Shown here in pieces: positions 63,601 through 64,000 of a DNA stretch of 64,000 nucleotides. The translations under genes and the position numbers were made by a program. The notes beneath the pieces are model-generated. The model made no database searches and was not told where the DNA came from. It saw only the letters and a program-made list of their open reading frames with translations. The stretch's first letter is position 1; every line of letters starts with the position of its first letter. The stretch is from Knoellia sinensis KCTC 19936 (lineage in GTDB: Bacteria > Actinomycetota > Actinomycetes > Actinomycetales > Dermatophilaceae), in the NCBI RefSeq assembly GCF_000768705.1, contig NZ_AVPJ01000012.1, forward strand, positions 42,467-106,466, written 5' to 3'.

Positions 63601-63933
63601 GTCAAGGCCTTCCGCGAGGGGGATGCGCCGGTGTTCCTCATCTCCCTCAAGGCAGGTGGCTTCGGACTCACCCTCACCGAGGCGGACTACGTCTTCGTGC
63701 TCGACCCGTGGTGGAACCCTGCGGCCGAGAACCAGGCGATCGACCGGGCCCACCGCATTGGCCAGACGAAGTCGGTCAACGTCTATCGGCTGGTGTCCAC
63801 CGACACCATCGAGGAGAAGGTGGTCGCGCTCCAGGACAAGAAGCGAGACCTCTTCGCCCGGGTCGTCGACGACGGCAACCTGTTGTCGAGTGCCCTCACG
63901 GCCGACGACCTCAGAGGACTGTTCGAGCGCTGA
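60631..63933 (+). CDS. SNF2-family helicase with N-terminal SWIM zinc finger
   Basis: The 1100-residue protein has a SWIM finger near the start (Cys80-X-Cys82...Cys88-X-His90 in DTDCTCPVGVDCKH) and a Snf2 helicase core: DDMGLGKT (Lys668), motif II LDEAQFVKN (Asp763) and motif VI AIDRAHRIGQTKSV. It probably remodels DNA-protein complexes or acts in repair. AAGGAGGT precedes the ATG at 60631; GTG 60619 is less likely. Downstream lies repeat family E copy 3. Confidence 0.93.
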   Translation: MDRASHSLDEFTDGELSRAFDPLTLARGVDYSRAGRVTSIITADEGTRAAARVIGSGAAIYRTEVSVEQEAGARWLDTDCTCPVGVDCKHAAALVLALRTQKPWRTDQSQGTSSGTAASWRDALGELLDVPEPEVETGLVGLLLDVDEPRRAQRWMEPTGPTVQLRPMVPGAVPGRWIKTGISWEAVAGGYYSSPYAYSVDGKALDALTAIADAHRRGSRMASYGRMPASIPLGLVGRGWVELLVRARDAGVVLLSQSSGGGDVHLVEEPGHFVLDLHPRKGGDVRAVPSLDLPEGEGDVVVVGDPPTGWFRQEGRDLRLGGFGPDVDLAAARVVERGPFTIPGEDWATFALEKLPVLQRRATVRTHDGLELPEVAPPRLHLAVRFAKKHAVHLTWSFRYGPRDTPVTVPITREQVAFRDPGAFRDSAREAQLLASVPDRGELPALWDYTRTGWHLRDTVSLTGFDTVAFAELLPALEAHDDVEVDIVGARTAYTEVTDAPRIAVGTSESTEGNDWFDLQITVTVGSHQVPLADLVTALARDEERLLLPDGAWFTLDHPELQRLRALVEEARALQDKPSDPLRLSVLHAGLWDELVEIGVVEEQSGRWQQAVNALLGIDTAHTPPPAEVPSSLKATLRPYQEEGFQWLSLLWDLGLGGVLADDMGLGKTLQVIATALRAKERGELTDPMLIVAPTSVLATWAGEVERFAPDLSVVVLDRTRGKAKLAIDEAIEGADLVVTTYAVARIDAEEFRTVRWSAAVLDEAQFVKNHQAKTYAAMRRLPARVTFALTGTPLENSLMDLWSLLSIVAPGLHPRPAMFKEQWAKPIETGSSPELLATLRRRIRPLMLRRTKDMVASDLPPKQEQVLHVALHPKHRAIYDRHLARERQRLLGLIDDLDGNRIAILRALTVLRQMALDPALVDAETYGGVAPSAKVEALVEQITELAAEGHRALVFSQFTGFLAVARARLEEEGIAYAYLDGSTRDRAAVVKAFREGDAPVFLISLKAGGFGLTLTEADYVFVLDPWWNPAAENQAIDRAHRIGQTKSVNVYRLVSTDTIEEKVVALQDKKRDLFARVVDDGNLLSSALTADDLRGLFER

Positions 63934-63969
63934 GTCACCTCGCTCGGGAGAGTGCGCCCCGGCTCCCGT

Positions 63970-63999
63970 GTACCGAACTCACCCAATTGGACGGTTGCG
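63970..63999 (+). repeat. Intergenic repeat family E, copy 3
   Basis: Thirty bases starting GTACCGAACTCACCCAATTG match the copies at 52897 and 52971; the window ends one base later. It lies after the helicase stop. Confidence 0.9.
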
Positions 64000-64000
64000 T

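Noticed and set aside
62011..63753. 580-codon reverse ORF within the SNF2 gene
   Set aside because: It is the complementary shadow of the helicase; the forward strand has all conserved helicase motifs.

Overview
The window is high-GC (about 70% by eye) actinobacterial chromosome with strong G/C preference at third codon positions, many GTG starts and frequent 4-base ATGA/GTGA gene overlaps. DUF5926 and DUF4446 proteins, an MptA/B-like polyprenol-dependent mannosyltransferase, a CsoR copper operon and an extreme excess of the octamer GTATGCCG/CGGCATAC suggest a micrococcal actinobacterium, most likely Intrasporangiaceae; that assignment is inference. There is no rRNA, tRNA, CRISPR array, transposase or prophage. 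No gene-free gap exceeds about 300 bases, but many gaps hold palindromic or repeated intergenic elements.

Layout. 1-8.1 kb: a tandem-cyclase/AAA/TPR protein resembling soluble adenylyl cyclase, running off the left edge, divergent from a large LuxR-type STAND regulator; then a GlxA-type regulator and an unusual HTH-membrane fusion. 8.3-16.3 kb: VOC protein, secreted lipase, DedA protein, penicillin-binding protein, subtilisin-like protease, XRE regulator, YqeY-like protein. 16.5-20.2 kb: three-subunit xanthine-dehydrogenase-type molybdoenzyme operon. 20.1-24.0 kb: copper operon csoR-copZ-His-rich membrane-anchored protein-copA, with a CsoR operator in front. 24.2-33.8 kb: housekeeping and small-metabolism genes (pirin, acetyltransferases, fructosamine-kinase-like, VOC, ABC-F, RidA, WYL regulator, acyl-CoA dehydrogenase, TPR).

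33.7-41.8 kb: a light/photo-oxidative stress island. A MerR-family regulator has the CarH/LitR adenosylcobalamin-binding residues and is co-transcribed with an SRPBCC protein. Divergently lies a tightly overlapping operon of FAD oxidoreductase, DUF1365, cyclopropane-fatty-acid synthase, SDR and DNA photolyase. The intergenic region holds three consecutive 11-bp repeats over a TTGACA -35 box, the arrangement described for a CarH operator. Convergent to it is an ECF sigma factor-ogt operon. I regard this as the most interesting system here.

41.8-50.7 kb: glycerophosphodiesterase, anti-sigma-like ATPase, DUF5926, an envelope glycosylation block (GT2, GT-C mannosyltransferase, alkaline-phosphatase-like polytopic protein, GT87) and a VapBC module. 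50.8-64 kb: GDT1-like transporter, DUF4446, prephenate dehydratase, acyltransferase, a two-component system whose kinase carries a degenerate second dimerisation domain, two tandem paralogous membrane proteins, a patatin-like lipase divergent from a HAD-acyltransferase fusion, and a SWIM-SNF2 helicase.
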